64,000 nucleotides of DNA from Charina bottae (taxonomy: Eukaryota > Chordata > Lepidosauria > Squamata > Charinaidae): assembly GCA_023362775.1 (NCBI GenBank), contig JALMGJ010000004.1, positions 51,845,798 through 51,909,797 on the forward strand. The letters are read 5' to 3'. The position numbers were made by a program, and so were the translations under genes. This document shows, piece after piece, positions 11,045-23,715 of this stretch (within the stretch, counting starts at the first letter, position 1; each line of letters opens with the position of its first letter). The notes beneath the pieces were generated by a model. It searched no databases, was not told the DNA's origin, and saw nothing but the letters and a program-made list of their open reading frames with translations.

Positions 11045-12154
11045 CTATGGCACCAGCCATCCCCAGGAGGAACTATTCCCATTCCCATCCCAAGCGAGGC
11101 GGCAAAACCAGGTCTTTAAATTCTTCTGGAAGGAAAGGAGTGACAGAGCCTGCCTCATCTCCAGGGGCAGAATGTTCCAAAGGGCAGGTGCCACTGCCGA
11201 GAAGGCCCGCCTTCTGGACCCCGCCAAGTGAAACTCCCTTAATGACGGGGTCCGTAGCATGCCCTCTCTGCATAATTGAGTGGGACGGTTTGAAGTTATG
11301 GGGATAAGACGGTCCCTCAGGTAGCCTGGTCCCATGCCATGTAGGGCTTTAAAGGTAATCACCAACACCTTGAATTGTACCCGGAAGCAAACTGGCACCC
11401 AATGCAGCTCGCGTAGCAGAGGTGTCACATGTGCCGATCTCCTAGCACCCATAACTGCTCGTGCTGCCGCATTCTGCACCAGCTGAAGCTTCAAGATACT
11501 CTTCAAGGGTAGCCCCATGTAGAGCGCATTGCAGTAATCTATATGGGGGATGACCAGGGCATGAGTGACTGTACGGAGGGACTCCCGATCCAGGAAAGGG
11601 CATAACTGTTGCACAACACGAAGTTGCATAAAGGCCCTTCTGGCCACGACTGCCACCTGCTCTTTGAGCAGGAGTCGTGAGTCCAGAAGGACCCCCAGGT
11701 TCCGCACTGATTCCAAATGGGGTAGTGCAACCCCATTCAGAACCAAAGATGATAACTTCCTGGATCTGGAAGAACCATCAATCCGCAGCCACTCCATCTT
11801 ACCAGGGTTCAGCTGAAGCCCGTTGTTCCCCATCCAGACCCCCACAGTCTCCAGGCACTGAGAAAGGGCGGCCACTGCATCACTTACCTCACCCGGGATG
11901 GAGATGTACAATTGAGTATCATCAGCATATTGATGATATCTCATCCTGTGGTGATGGATGATCTCACCCAGTGGTTTCATGTAGATATTAAATAGGAGAG
12001 GTGAGAGAACCGAACCCTGTGGCACCCCACAAATGAGGGGGCGAGGGTCGGATCTCTCATCTCCTATTACCACTGATTGGGACCGGCCCCAAAGGAAGGA
12101 GGTGAACCAGAGCAGAACTACGCCACCCACCCCTAACTCCTCGAGCCGTCCCAA
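11045..12154 (-). pseudogene. Reverse transcriptase C-terminal half of the L2-like LINE
   Basis: An open stretch of 369 codons. It holds the reverse transcriptase motifs RPLICGVPQGSVLSPLLFNI (residues 38-57) and the catalytic YADD at 76-79 within HQYADDTQLYIS. Thumb and C-terminal regions follow up to the stop (SWGWLVP). The first catalytic aspartate box lies just upstream (12,155-12,240) and is out of frame, so the enzyme is broken. The product would copy LINE RNA at the nicked target. The apparent ATG is an internal methionine, not the natural start. Confidence 0.85.
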
Positions 12155-12235
12155 AAGGATACCATGGTTGATGGTATTGAAAGCCGCTGAGAGGTCGAGA
12201 AGAGCCAGGATGGACGCACTCCCTCCATCCCACTC

Positions 12236-13195
12236 TCACCAGAGATAATCCGTAAGCGTGACCAATGCAGTTTCCACCCCATATCCCAGCCTGAAACCTG
12301 ACTGGAAGGGGTCCAGATAATCCATTTCATCCAGAATCCTCTGGAGTTGCAACACCACCACTTTCTCAACCACCTTCCCCAAAAAGGGGATGTGGGAGAC
12401 AGGATGAAAGTTGTCCAATATAGTAGGGTCCAGAGATGGTCGCTTGAGTAGGTGGTGCACTAGTGCCTCCTTAAAAGTGGACGGAAACACCCCCTCCTCT
12501 AGGGATGTATTAACCATCACCTGGACCCAACCACATGTCACCTCTCTGGCTGCTTGCACCAGCCAGCAAGGGCAAGGGTCTAGATGGCATGTGGTGGCCT
12601 TTACAGTCCGGAGGATCCTGTCCACTTCCTTAGGTCTAACAGGATCAAACTGTTCCCAGATAACCGGGTAATGACATTCCCTCGGCAACTCCCCAGACTC
12701 TGCTTCACGCTTGGAGTCCAACTTAGAACGAATCTGAGTGATTTTATCCTGCAGATGCTCAGAAAATTATTTTGCATGGCCCTGCAGGTGGGTCACAGAC
12801 TCCACCTTACCTAAAAGAGATTGTGTTATCTTAAACAGGGCCGTGGGGCAGCATACTGCGGATGCAATAAGAGTGGAGAAATATTGACGTTTCGCCACTC
12901 TTACTGCCACAAGGTAGGTCTTAACAGCAACTCTAGCTTTTGTTCGGTCAGATTCAGTCTTTGTTTTCATCCAGCGGCACTCTAAGTGTCTCTTAACCCT
13001 CTTCAAGACCCTTAACTCCTCCGTAAACCAAGGGGAGTATCGGGTCAAATGTGGCAAGAGAGGCTGCCCAGGCACTATCCTGTCCAAGGCCCCAGCCGCC
13101 TCCCTATTCCAGGTTGCGGCCAGGACCTCCACTGGACCATGCAGCAGATCCTTGGGTATAACCCCCAGCTCCTTCTGGAACCTCATTGGGTCCAT
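12236..13195 (-). pseudogene. Linker and N-terminal reverse transcriptase of the L2-like LINE
   Basis: Two open pieces, 13,195-12,767 and 12,721-12,236, in different frames. The first corresponds to the region between endonuclease and polymerase (HSPWFTEEL-type sequence, here YSPWFTEELRVLKRVKRHL). The second has the early polymerase motifs (EVDRILRTVKATTCHLDPCP; LDPFQSGFRLGYGVETAL). Both align with the same part of the plus-strand copy at 58,400-59,220. Frameshifts separate them from each other and from the YADD piece. Confidence 0.8.
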
Positions 13196-13378
13196 TAGTC
13201 ACCGGGGGCGGACCAATCAAATGGGTCCTGCCTTCCTGTGGAGTGGGGCGGCATAAGAGAATCTCAAAGCCACCAGGGCATGATCTGACCATGACAGTGG
13301 GGACAGATCTAACTCTCCCTTCAGATCACCTTGCCACTGCTCTGACAAAAAAACTAAGTCCGGAGTGAGGCCACTGTC

Positions 13379-14115
13379 TCAAGTCAGGTCTCGAATAATC
13401 TGAGACAGGCCCATGGCTGCCATGGTAGCCATGAACTCCCAATCCGCCTCTGAGGCATGTCCCAGGGAAGGCAGATTGAAGTCCCCCACAACCATAAGCC
13501 TGGGGGACTCCACTGCCAACCCTGAGACAGCCTCCAGCAGCTCGGGCAGGGAGGTTGCTACGCAGCAGGGAGGCTGGTACAGCAATAACACTCCCAACTG
13601 CTCTTGAGAACCCAACTTGAAAAACAGGGTCTCACACCCAGCCACTTGTGGAGCAGCACCCCTGAAGGCCACCAGAGACTCCTGGATGACAACCGCCACC
13701 CCTCCTCCCCTGCCCCAGGGTCTCGGCTTATGCCACACGTGAAACCCGGCTGGGCACATTTCTGAGAAATGTGTTACAAAGCTACTCCCCGCTCTGTGCC
13801 CAGCCAGGTCTCAGTAACACATGCCAGGTTTGCCCCCTCCTCCGTGATCAAGTCACATATGAGGGGGGCCTTGTTGTTAACAGACCTGGCATTAAGAAGC
13901 ATCAGCCGAAAGCCAGGGCACTCGAGGATCCTCTGACCAGGGCCTGGGTCTGAACCTGAGGGGCCGGAACACGCCACCGGTAACAAACACCGGAAGCGTC
14001 TTCCCCGAAGATGGCCTGCCCCCTGGTTCCCGTCATAACATCCCCAACCCATCACCACTTCGATGGGGCAACCCGCCCTACTGCCCCCAGAGTTTCCAGG
14101 CCTGGATGCTTCCAC
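13379..14115 (-). pseudogene. APE-type endonuclease domain of the L2-like LINE, broken
   Basis: Two pieces, 14,115-13,774 and 13,759-13,379, are frame-shifted by a short insertion near 13,765-13,775. Visible endonuclease residues are LLNARSVNNKAP, ACVTETWL (catalytic Glu), GRGGGVAVVI, LLLYQPP and VVGDFNLPS. In the family this domain nicks the target DNA for target-primed reverse transcription. The SDH box near 13,290 lies outside the open piece. Not functional. Confidence 0.8.
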
Positions 14116-14778
14116 TCCTGGCCCTCCTAAAACCCTGGGTTAACATAAGGGTCCCCTCCACGCACACATCTCATGCACTAATTGTCCCTAGGTGATGATA
14201 GGCCCCCCAATGCACCAGCTTCCACTCTCGGCACCAAAGGGGCCTAATCACCCCCCAAACATCCACTCTGCCCCCTCACCCCCTCTCACTGGTCGCTAGG
14301 GGGCATCATCCACTCCTGCCCACCACCTGTCTCTCACTCAGGGGTGGGCACTCATACATATATTCACACAGTCTTGGGCCCCCCTGACTCTCTCACACTC
14401 AGGGGGAACCCACAGTCACACACCAGGGGACCCTACTGACTCTCTGCCGCCTCTAAGTGAATGGGAATAAAAGTTATTAAAATTTTAAAGTTGTTAAAAA
14501 GTTGTTAAGATCCATGGGATTTCCCCCTGTTCCCAGCTTCAGTGTCTCTCCAGTCAGAGGATGTTAGAGTCTATAGGGCTCCGCCGTTGACACAAGGGCC
14601 CTTCAGGCCCTACTTCACCAGAGGGTTCACCGAGGGGTCTAGTCGGCCTAGCCATCTCCGCCCAAGATGATAGGGGCTCACCAGGGGGTCCGCGTTCCAT
14701 CGCCACCCTTCGCCCGGGGGGACCAGCCGGTCTCAGCCCAAGATAACAGGGGCTCACCAGAGGGTCTGCCGGGCTCCT

Positions 14779-17700
14779 AATGAACTTGAGAAAGGTGACA
14801 CTGTTTGCAAGAAAATTTATATTTAAGGTGTTTTAAAACTGTTTCCAAATCATTTGTTTGGAATGCAATGTTAATTTTGGATCAAATGTCCATTAACAAA
14901 AATGCCAAACTAAATCTTTTTTTATATACACTTGATGCTTCAATCTGTTGTCTGAAATATCAATTGTAAAGTTTTTTTTTAGCCCATACATAAAAGAGTT
15001 TCCTTTCATAATGATCAATGGCTCAGTTTTGAAAATACACTTTGTATTATTTAAAGGAAGTGAGGAAGTAGAATGGCTAACAAACTCTAAGTCTAATTCT
15101 ATCTTGCTGTATTGATAAGGTCAATTCGACTAATCAATAAAAATGAAATAAATAAAATATTCTAAGTCTAAGAAGAAAGAATTGATTCTAAAAAACCAAA
15201 ACCAAGTAAACTCATGCTCCTAGAAACGATAGCTCCATGGCAAGGCCATACCAAACCGTTACAAGCCCTTTCCAAATGGCTTTCCCATGATGGCATGGTG
15301 TTAAAAGTACACTAAAAACATTTCCAAATGGCTAAGAACATGGCAGCATGATTCAAGGCCTGCAAACAGAAGCTCTTCTGAATGTTGGGAGGGGAGTAAA
15401 GGATGATCAGCTGTAAACTTATATACAAACCTCAAGACTTGACTGCTCCCTGAACTAAATACTAAGCCTTGACAGGTTGAGTGGAGAGGGATTGGGGAGG
15501 GGGAGAGGTAAGAAAGTGTTGCAGAAACTGTACCTGCTCTAGTTTCAGGTTGAAATGAAATGCTGACCAGACCCCTTGGATCTAGTTAGATTTTGGGAGG
15601 GCTTCCACACTGTGGAAACTATAAGTAGATAAGACATTCCAACAACAAACTAAAAGTGACATCTGGAAAGTCCTTAGCATTGGAGTCCACAGGAGAACAA
15701 AACATGCTTTGTGACATTCTAATGGAAACTCTGCCTCTTATGAAATCGTGTGTGAAATCATAATGTAAGTACTAGATACAAAAGGGCAGGACTTGCATTG
15801 TGACATCATAAGAGTTGCTTTACCATTTGACATCATCATGGTAGGAACAGACACACATGCCTCATAGTCCTGTAAAATGGCCTTTTCAAAGAATCCAAAA
15901 GTGTGACATTGAGTTTTATTAATGGCAAAGGCACCTTATACAAAAGCCCTGTAAAAAAAAGTTTGTTTTCAATATCTTTTGATGCATTTCTTCCTAATTG
16001 TTTCTATTGTCACATTTCAAGAAGGGTTTAAAAACATTGCAATACCCATTTGCTGTATTTGCTGCTAAAATCTGCACGAGACTGTGAATGACAAGAACGT
16101 TTAGTGCCTTTAGGGTTAAAATGTGAATTGTGAATTAAATGATGTCAAAATCTCACTCCAGTTCCTGAATTTTTCCTTCCTAAGAGAAGCCTATTATTCT
16201 ACAGTATCTCAAACTCAAGGTGTTTTTTTTATTGTTTCTTTCAAATCTTGGGTGTGGTGGTTTTATTCAGGTTTTATTGTTGCAAAGTGGCAGGGGTATT
16301 GATGCTATTGTTATTTTGTGTAAGCTCTTCTGTACTCCTGTGCAGTATTTCCAGCTTCCCCTGCTTCCTGTTCTGAGAAGGCCTCATGTTGCAAATTCCT
16401 AATGGTGTCTTCCTTGGATTCAACTGAAAGAAACATGGGAAACCAGGAAAGCTGTACTCCAATGGAGAGATGATAGCACACTTATAAGCCTCCTCCAGCC
16501 ATTCTATAATTAAAATACATCCTAGGCTGAAAGAAGGCATTGGCAAATCATTTCCATATTGTTGCCATGAAAACAACATGAATATATCCATATAATCACG
16601 AGAAATAAGTTTGACTCAAGGGAGACCTTACGTTTTTGCATGCAACATGATTAAAAAATTGAAAGCAATTTTCGCATCAAATTAAAGGAAAATAATTCAA
16701 AATGGCTTCCCAAAAAAATCATCACTGCACTAGTATAAATAAACTTTTTAATTTTCCTTTTTCACTCTTCATTTCTGTACACATAGGCTTTTTTTAAAAA
16801 ATCCTTAAAACCTTCCAACTGAGCTGTAGGGTATACTGTATGACAAGAAAATAAAAATTAGCTTTCTACAATATTTAGTAGGGACACCAGAGTTATGGAT
16901 TATGAATGCACTTGCATTGTAAGTACATAGTCTTTTTGATAACAATAGTCATAGGCCTATAATACAGTATGAAATTTCATCACTGAGGTAGCTGTTTACG
17001 ACAATTTCTACAGGGGGTGACATAGCTGGAATTCCTTGCTTGCCCTGGTCTGTCAGAATCATCCATACACTAATTTAATTGTGCAGCTTGAGGAAATGCC
17101 AGGCTGCATGGTTCAAATATCCCACAATTAAATACAGATGGACTAAGTCCCAGAATTTTGGTATGCTACTGTTAGAAAATAGAACAAAGCCTATTTTTTT
17201 ATCACCAGTACTAGGAAGTTAGAACTCTAATTTTCCTCTCTTGTGGTTTTAACTTAATTTATCTCTAACAATTCAAGTTAAAATATAGAGAAAATAGAAT
17301 TTGGCAGACAGTAACAGGCAGTCAAGTGGCCTTTAAAAGTTAACTTGGTAAGTTCTACCAGAGAATGAATCTGCCCTTCTGTCTTGTGTTCTGAAAATGT
17401 ACCTATTGGTATGGGTGCTGGCTGTCCATAATGCACTTGATAGCTGTTTGTGGGGTAGTTAATATTGATACCTCATGGAATAGGGCTAGATCTGAGGAAC
17501 TATATGTCAGGACAAAATGATGGTTTAAAAAATAGGAAAACAGCCTGGCAGAGAAAGAGTAATATGGGAATGATGAGAAAAGGTGGGTTTCAATTGAAAG
17601 CAGTCCTGACCCAAGATATTTTGCTACCTGGACTGAAGAAGGCATCTAGCCTATCCACGTATCAATTGAATATGACGTCAGTCCTTGCGCAGCAAAAACA

Positions 17701-20039
17701 TTCTCCCTTATACATCACTGCTGCCAGCCAGCTCAAGAGATTGGAAAAGATATGACACTGTCTGCCATCAAAGGAGATGGGGAATTCCAGTACATGCTCT
17801 TGCTATTTCCCATCATCATTCGCTAAAGGCAGATGCTTTGCTTTGGCTAATGGTTCAGGTAGCCCTGGTAGAAAAAGATGAATTAGTTAAAGGAGAAGGC
17901 TCTTTCAGTAGGGTTTCTGTTACAACATTTTATGAGATGTGTGTTGGAGGTCCCAGCAAATCAGCATGCCTCATTACCATGTGGATGAGTTTGTTCTAGG
18001 ATGCAGCTCTCTATATGCTTCCGGAGGAAACGGTTTGTTGTCCCTCCCACACTTTCCTTTCTCTTCTACCTCCTTCCACCATCGGAGAAGGAAGCAGCAT
18101 GCTGCTGCTCCTTCCATCTTTAGGCCATGCCTAGGCCTAGAGTCAGGAGGTTCCCCCTTCCTGCATGCAGCTTTTAGCAGCAATGAGGACTAAGGGTAAA
18201 TACAGTTTAGGGAAAGAAAGAAAAACAAGAATCATTTTTCCTGAATGGATGTAACTGGACCAAATAAACAAGTAAGATTTTCTTTTGTACTTACTTTTGA
18301 ACCTACTTTGTCTAAGTGTGCAATTCTTTATGCTTGGGTGGGCTAAGTGTGTAAGATCAATAACCTATATTTCTCTAACTTGCTCATGAACACTATTTTA
18401 AATAATACTCTCTTTTCTGTGAGCGTACTCTGCTCCATTCAGTGGTTCTAGCTATCCACTAATGGTTTCATAGTGAAGAAGAGTGGTAGGGCTTTAGGTG
18501 GTATTTTAAAGGATTCTGAGCTATTTTATATATAGGAAATTTAAGGGCAGGAGTTCAAACTTGAGAAGTTTAAAGACAATTAACCGTATAACTAAAAGCT
18601 TATGCAACGCACAGGTGACAGATTATGTGTGTGTGCAGAAAGACCCACATTTGAAAAAGTCATGCTGTTTTCTCTTAAAACACAGTTGTGATCTTGCAAA
18701 TATGTGATCCTTTACCTCATCAGCCACACTGAAACTAGTAAGACTTTTGAGTAGACATATATAGGATTGTGCTGCTAAGCAGAATTATAGAAAGGGGTGG
18801 GGCAAGGGCCTGGAATTAATCTATGACATGCTGAGGAGTGACAATTGATTTATTTTTAAGAGGAAATATATGACAAATCTGCTGTATGATCAATATGTAT
18901 TCCTCAAAGCTCCCTGGAATTACATGCCTTGGAAAGATACATTTTCTGAACTGCTCTATAATTAAGAAATTATAAACATTACTATAAGGTTTCATGGCTT
19001 ATTTACACATGTTTCCATTCATCATTCAAACAATAGCACTTTGATTTCAACAGTCTTCCCTCCAGCTATACATGAATAGCTTCTGTAACTGAAATCAATC
19101 AAAGTACTGTATATGAACATCAAAATAAACCACCAAGAAACCATTTAAAACTCTTTGAATGAATTCCACATAATGGCACACCAGTCCTTCTCTTTGGGCA
19201 TTTGGAAAAAGAATGTAAGGAGATGGGGGAGCATATATATAGTTAGTTAATATATAGTTAGGAAGATTGATGGTCCATCTAGACCAGTATGGCTGGCTTC
19301 TGGCTAAAGTTTCTTGAACTTTATATATACCTGAACATAGTTATATACCTGAAATTGAGATGAATCAGAGCAACAAAAGCTTCCTGCTGCTGATAGTCAG
19401 ACTAAATCACCAGTGGGCTTTACAGATGTCAGCCCTCCCATGTAAACCAGGCAGGAAACATAACTAGATAAGCTAATTCTACTTTATTGTGAGGCTACAT
19501 TAAAAGAATCTTACAAGTCTGAAAGTACAAACCTCTTGCCCTCCCTATTTACCACCTGAGTAGTTAGGGCGGGTCCTTCCTAAGTTTCTTTCTCTGGCCA
19601 ATACTCTGTTGTGGGCTCCTTTCTCTTTTATCTGATCATTCCCTAGGTGGCATCTCTTCCCTCCCTCTTCCAAGGTCACCCTCACATTCCATCACAGCCA
19701 CTGACTATCCCGGTTCCCTTCCTCCAACAACTTAATGGAGGAGATGCTGTACAGTATGAAAAAGTAACACACGTATTCTGTGCAGATATAATGGAAAGAG
19801 AGAAATACATATTCTTTGCTGCTCCTACTGCAGTGGAGGAGAAGTTGAAATGGGCCTTCAGATGGATCAATTGGATCCATTCTTAGAATTTCTCCATTTG
19901 TGTTCCAGCTGATGTCCCATTTACTTCATCACTTTTAGCTATCTAATAACCAAGGGCTGATTTGGATCTGTGAGAAGATATAGAGTGTCAACTGCCCAAC
20001 AAAGACACTGAATGTATTACTACACTATGGGATACTCCC
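14779..20039. other. Largest block without recognised repeats or genes
   Basis: About 5.3 kb with no transposon I can name. Frames do not exceed 105 codons and none resembles a known protein. A gtgaca/tgacatcat motif recurs at about 15,710-15,910 (for example 15,800-15,810 and 15,828-15,837), perhaps by chance. Confidence 0.5.
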
Positions 20040-20520
20040 CCAGCACATTCAGAAACCACCTGGATCTATGAAAAACTTGGATAAACCATTTTAACCACTC
20101 TTCTACTCCTGCGGAAGTTTGTATCAACCATCAGACTAAAATTGATCAAGCAGTGATCTGTCCATGACAATGGAATTACACAGAGCTTGTTTACCTTCCC
20201 ATCATCAGTTCTGTCAAGCAGAATACCAAATCCAATGTTTGCTGCATGTGTGGGACTAAATACTACTTGGGAGGGTCATGTGTGAAGCAGATGTTGTGGA
20301 AATGGTATGGCCCAATAACTTTGTGCATATTAAATCCCCTACTCAACTATAAGCTATGATTAAAATAGGCCTTTCACTTGGAGTCCTTCATTATTGGGAA
20401 CAGATGGTGCTAGAACTTGTAACTCCTGTCATATCTCAAGGAAGAAACCTTGTATGGGGAATTACTAGAGATTTACTGGGCGGTATGTATTCACAGGGCT
20501 TAGTTTGGCAACAACCTGTT
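20040..20520 (-). repeat. Old L2/CR1-type endonuclease-region fragment
   Basis: Collinear, decayed similarity to the antisense endonuclease region of the 10.9-14.8 kb LINE. Shared landmarks are gatctgtccatgacaatgg and attaaatcccctactcaac (compare the aagtcccccacaaccataag block at 13,481). No open frame remains. Confidence 0.45.
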
Positions 20521-21406
20521 TGAGCAATGCTTGTCTAATAATAAAAATTATGTCTTTTGCAGTTGGTGAATATGACTGCATTCTCAATTTGCTTTTAATA
20601 GAAGAATTCTTGATTCATATTGCTGGAAACATGATTAACATGGGGCATTTCTTGTCTATTTCTGCAGAGACCAAAAATTTAAAAAATTCTAAACATCCTA
20701 AACCCCACATTTAAAACAACTGAATACTGTTTTGCTGTGAGGGATGAGAAAGTAAACACGTTCCTTAGGAAGATTTTTAATCATATGGAATGAATTTTTT
20801 TGGCCTGTATGCATTAATTTGTATACAGAGTCAATAAGTGAAATCAATAAAACAGACAGGGAAGATGAAACCATAAAACAAGCTTCAGTTGGTTGCTTCC
20901 ATGGAAAAAAAGTTATTTTTCCCCCCTGGGATTTCTTGAGATGGAGCATCATATTTAAAAAGAAGTAATTGTCCAAAACTTTTGATTGTAATAATTCAAG
21001 GAAAAGCATTTTAAGGCTAAAACATGTAAAATGTAAAGTATGAGACAGGATTTCCATATTTCTGTTGTTCTTTTGTTACTTCAGAGAAACTGTGTAGGCC
21101 TGCTAATATATCTAGGAATTGGCATCAGGAAAAAGGAGTTAAACTTTTCTTCCCACTGTATTTTCCTGATCAAAATCATTTCTAATAACTGCTACTTGCC
21201 CTTCAGGGGGTGGAGGAAAAACCCTGGAGCTATTTGAATAAGAACTATTTTAAACAGTTTTTAAAAAGATTTTAAACAGTTAAAAACAGTTTTTAAAAGG
21301 AGGATTTAAATAGGAGAAGTAAAGAGGATTAAAAACAATGTAGTAGTAGATTGTAAGATTAGAAAGTTGGGTTCAAATACCCACTTTGTCATGAAGCTCA
21401 CTTATT
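20521..21406. other. Non-coding interval, nothing recognised
   Basis: Includes A/T-rich low-complexity sequence at 21,240-21,340 (repeats of taaacagtttttaaaa). The 119-codon minus frame at 20,698-21,057 has no recognisable features. Confidence 0.45.
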
Positions 21407-21414
21407 TGTTAGAG

Positions 21415-21704
21415 CAGAGCTTTCCAAACTTTTCATGTTGGTGACACACTTTTAAGACATGCATCATTTCGGGACAAACTCTTACAGCAGGGCATCATTT
21501 CGCGACACACTCTTACAGCAGGGCACAAGGCAGGCACTAGGACCTGCGTGGAATCACAGCATGTTTGGAGGCAGCAAGGCACAAGGCAGGCACTAGGACC
21601 TGCGTGGAATCCTGGCAGGGCTCGGAGGCAGCAGCAGCCATGACACACCCAGACACTGCAGCCGACACACTAACGTGTCCCGACACACAGTTTGGAAAAC
21701 TCTG
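21415..21704 (-). mobile_element. Non-autonomous hAT element, copy 2 (290 bp)
   Basis: Ends cagagctttccaaac and gtttggaaaactctg. The perfect 8-bp duplication tgttagag lies at 21,407-21,414 and 21,705-21,712. The interior matches copy 1 in reverse orientation, including the doubled caaggcaggcactaggacc unit. No coding capacity. Confidence 0.9.
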
Positions 21705-21747
21705 TGTTAGAGTTGTGTTTCTCTTTCATTCCCAATTTCAGGACAGC

Positions 21748-21832
21748 ATACATAGTGTTCCTCCTCCCATTTGTCCCCACAACAATCCTGTGAGAGATAT
21801 GCTGGGCTGAGAGGATGTGACTAGCCTGTCAC
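21748..21832 (-). repeat. MIR-like CORE-SINE fragment
   Basis: ccccacaacaatcctgtgag, then gctgggctgagagga, correspond to the 3' half of the MIR-like SINE. Its right part is lost. Confidence 0.5.
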
Positions 21833-22156
21833 AAGTTCTTTTTAAAGTGTACCCAATTTGATTGACTCAGACTCAAAAGATCAACCCAAAGCACTGGACC
21901 CTAGACAACTGAATTTTTATATCTCCCTATAAGGGTTGGGGAAATGTTCTTTTTTTTAAAAAAATGTCCAAAATACAAAAGTGAAACATACAAACATGTG
22001 TGTGAGTTTTTTCTATGTCTATTTCTATTGATACTACACAAAGTTCTCTATACTATATTCTACTACACTCTATACTATTCCTTCTAAAGTATACAATTAC
22101 TTTTCTACTACTATTGCAGGCATATTATTACTGTTACTTTTCTACTACTACTATTA

Positions 22157-22246
22157 CTTATTTATTTATTTATTTATTTGTTTGTTTGTTTGTTTGTTTG
22201 TTTATTTATTACATTTATATCCCGCCCATCTCCCCCACAAGGAGAC
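22157..22246 (-). repeat. L2-type LINE 3' tail
   Basis: (TTTA)n/(TTTG)n, then tatcccgcccatctccccca and aaggaga, the truncated terminal signature. Confidence 0.75.
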
Positions 22247-22273
22247 ATATTACTATGTTGTTATTACTATATT

Positions 22274-22307
22274 ACATAGTAATATGTAATATTACATATT
22301 ACTATGT
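22274..22307. repeat. 34-bp perfect AT-rich palindrome
   Basis: The sequence reads the same on both strands around the centre at 22,290/22,291 (half-site attacatattactatgt). It lies in a TTA/ATA-rich tract just after an L2 tail. Confidence 0.8.
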
Positions 22308-23349
22308 TATTACTATTACTATTACCAGTATAGAGCAGTGCTTTACCCTTACAGACCCTGGTCTGACTTTAAATCCACTCTCTCTCTGGGATTTCTTCTA
22401 TTGGTTTTTTCCTTTATTAATGGGCAGCATGTAACGCACTGGCACCTTCCCAGCATTGGGCTTGGCCTCTTCTTTTTCCTCTGGACCCTTCAGTCTCTGT
22501 GAAGAAAAACCTCCTTCTTTTGACTGCTTCCTCTGCTTGTTGCTGCTGCTCCAGAGCTTCCAAACCACAGACATCTCCTCCCGCAGCTGTTTCAAGTTTG
22601 CAGCATTTATAGGCAACTCTCCCGTCCTGATACTGGGGGGAAGGCTCATTTAGGAGGGGAGGGCTAGGGTGAGGGTTAGAGCCTGCAATTTTTCTAAGCA
22701 ACCTGTTCTTCCTCATAGCCTAAAATCACCAAGTGACTTTTTATCCAAGGAAAAAAGCAAAAAAAAAATATGTTAGCAAAATAAATAAAACCAAATAAGT
22801 GAGTTTCCAGACTGAGGTGGGACTTAGACCTGGTTCTAAAAATCACAGCAGCTCTCTTACTATAACTTACCTCCTCAAGTTCTTGTGATGATAAAATGAA
22901 TCCAGAAGATATATCTGGGTTTCTAGACAAAAATGTAAGAACATAAAAATTAAATGTTATTTTGCTTGTATTACTCTCTCCCCCATTATATTAGGATATG
23001 TATACATTCCGTATGTGATATTAAAATTAAATGTGGGGAGTTCCATGAACAGGATCTAGAAGAGTATTACTATCTCAGGTTTCTGACCATCGGCAGAATA
23101 ACTGCCAAAATCTCTATTAAATGGCAGGAAAAGGGAAGGTTTAACATGAGGGATATGGTGGGTGGCTTTTGTCTCCCTGTACTGTCATTTTATTAATTGG
23201 TTGTCTCTAGTTTTAGCACATTTGTTTGTCTCCAAATGTTTTACCACATTGACTTCTAGAACTGCGCAAATGTGTGCAAATTTGGTGAAAATCTGAATTG
23301 TATTTTAATAAGTTGCTGATAAGTTGCTGCTGAATGTGCATTTTGTAAT
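22308..23349. other. Non-coding interval, nothing recognised
   Basis: No repeat family or supported gene. Overlapping 60-100 codon frames occur on both strands. Confidence 0.45.
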
Positions 23350-23362
23350 TTCATCTTCAATA

Positions 23363-23702
23363 AAAGGTAAAGGTAAAGGTTCCCCCGCACAGTCGTGTCT
23401 GACTCTAGGGGCCCGTGCTCATCTCCGTTTGTTAGCTGAAGAGCCAGTGCTGTCCAAAGACGCTTCCGTGGTCACGTGGCTGGCATAACGCCCGCGGAAC
23501 GCTGTTACCATCCCACCGAAGTGGTACCTATTCATCTACTTGCATTTGCATGCTTTCGGTTTGCTAGGTTGGCAAGAGCTGGGGCGAGTGCGGGAGATCA
23601 CTCCGTCATGCAGGGCTAGGGATTCAAACCTCCGAACTTGCGACCTGCCTGGCGTCTTACCCGCTGAGCCTGGCGTCTTACCCGCTGAGCCACCATGCCC
23701 CA
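23363..23702 (-). repeat. Sauria SINE with duplicated head segment
   Basis: The BovB-type tail is at the left (aaggtaaaggttccccc; cagtcgtgtctgactct) and the tRNA-like head at the right. The target duplication ttcatcttcaata is exact at 23,350-23,362 and 23,703-23,715. About 20 bp containing the A-box region (ctggcgtcttacccgctgag) are present twice in tandem at 23,649-23,690. Sauria SINEs are tRNA-derived and use BovB machinery. Confidence 0.9.
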
Positions 23703-23715
23703 TTCATCTTCAATA

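Larger units (their letters stand above)
10851..14778 (-). mobile_element. L2-like LINE, long but degenerate copy
   Basis: A 3.9-kb non-LTR retrotransposon on the minus strand. Its 3' tail is at 10,851-10,935: (TTTA)n, then the cgcaccatctcccccgaagg signature and ggactctgggcggtttac. Moving right come the reverse transcriptase, the APE-type endonuclease, and a GC-rich 5' untranslated region at about 14,120-14,778. It is the same family as 57,000-60,604 and extends further 5'. The leader holds a tandem repeat of about 82 bp: cccaagatgataggggctc near 14,661 and cccaagataacaggggctc near 14,737. The coding region carries several frameshifts and stops. No target-site duplication was identified. Confidence 0.85.

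Noticed and set aside
11047..13953. Many plus-strand frames of 60-94 codons
   Set aside because: Antisense shadows of the minus-strand L2-like LINE.
20698..21057. Minus frame of 119 codons as host exon
   Set aside because: AT-rich, no recognisable motif, no supported splice context.
22015..22434. Plus frame of 139 codons, Tyr/Ile/Thr-rich
   Set aside because: Spans an L2 tail and TTA/ACT simple sequence; composition artefact.
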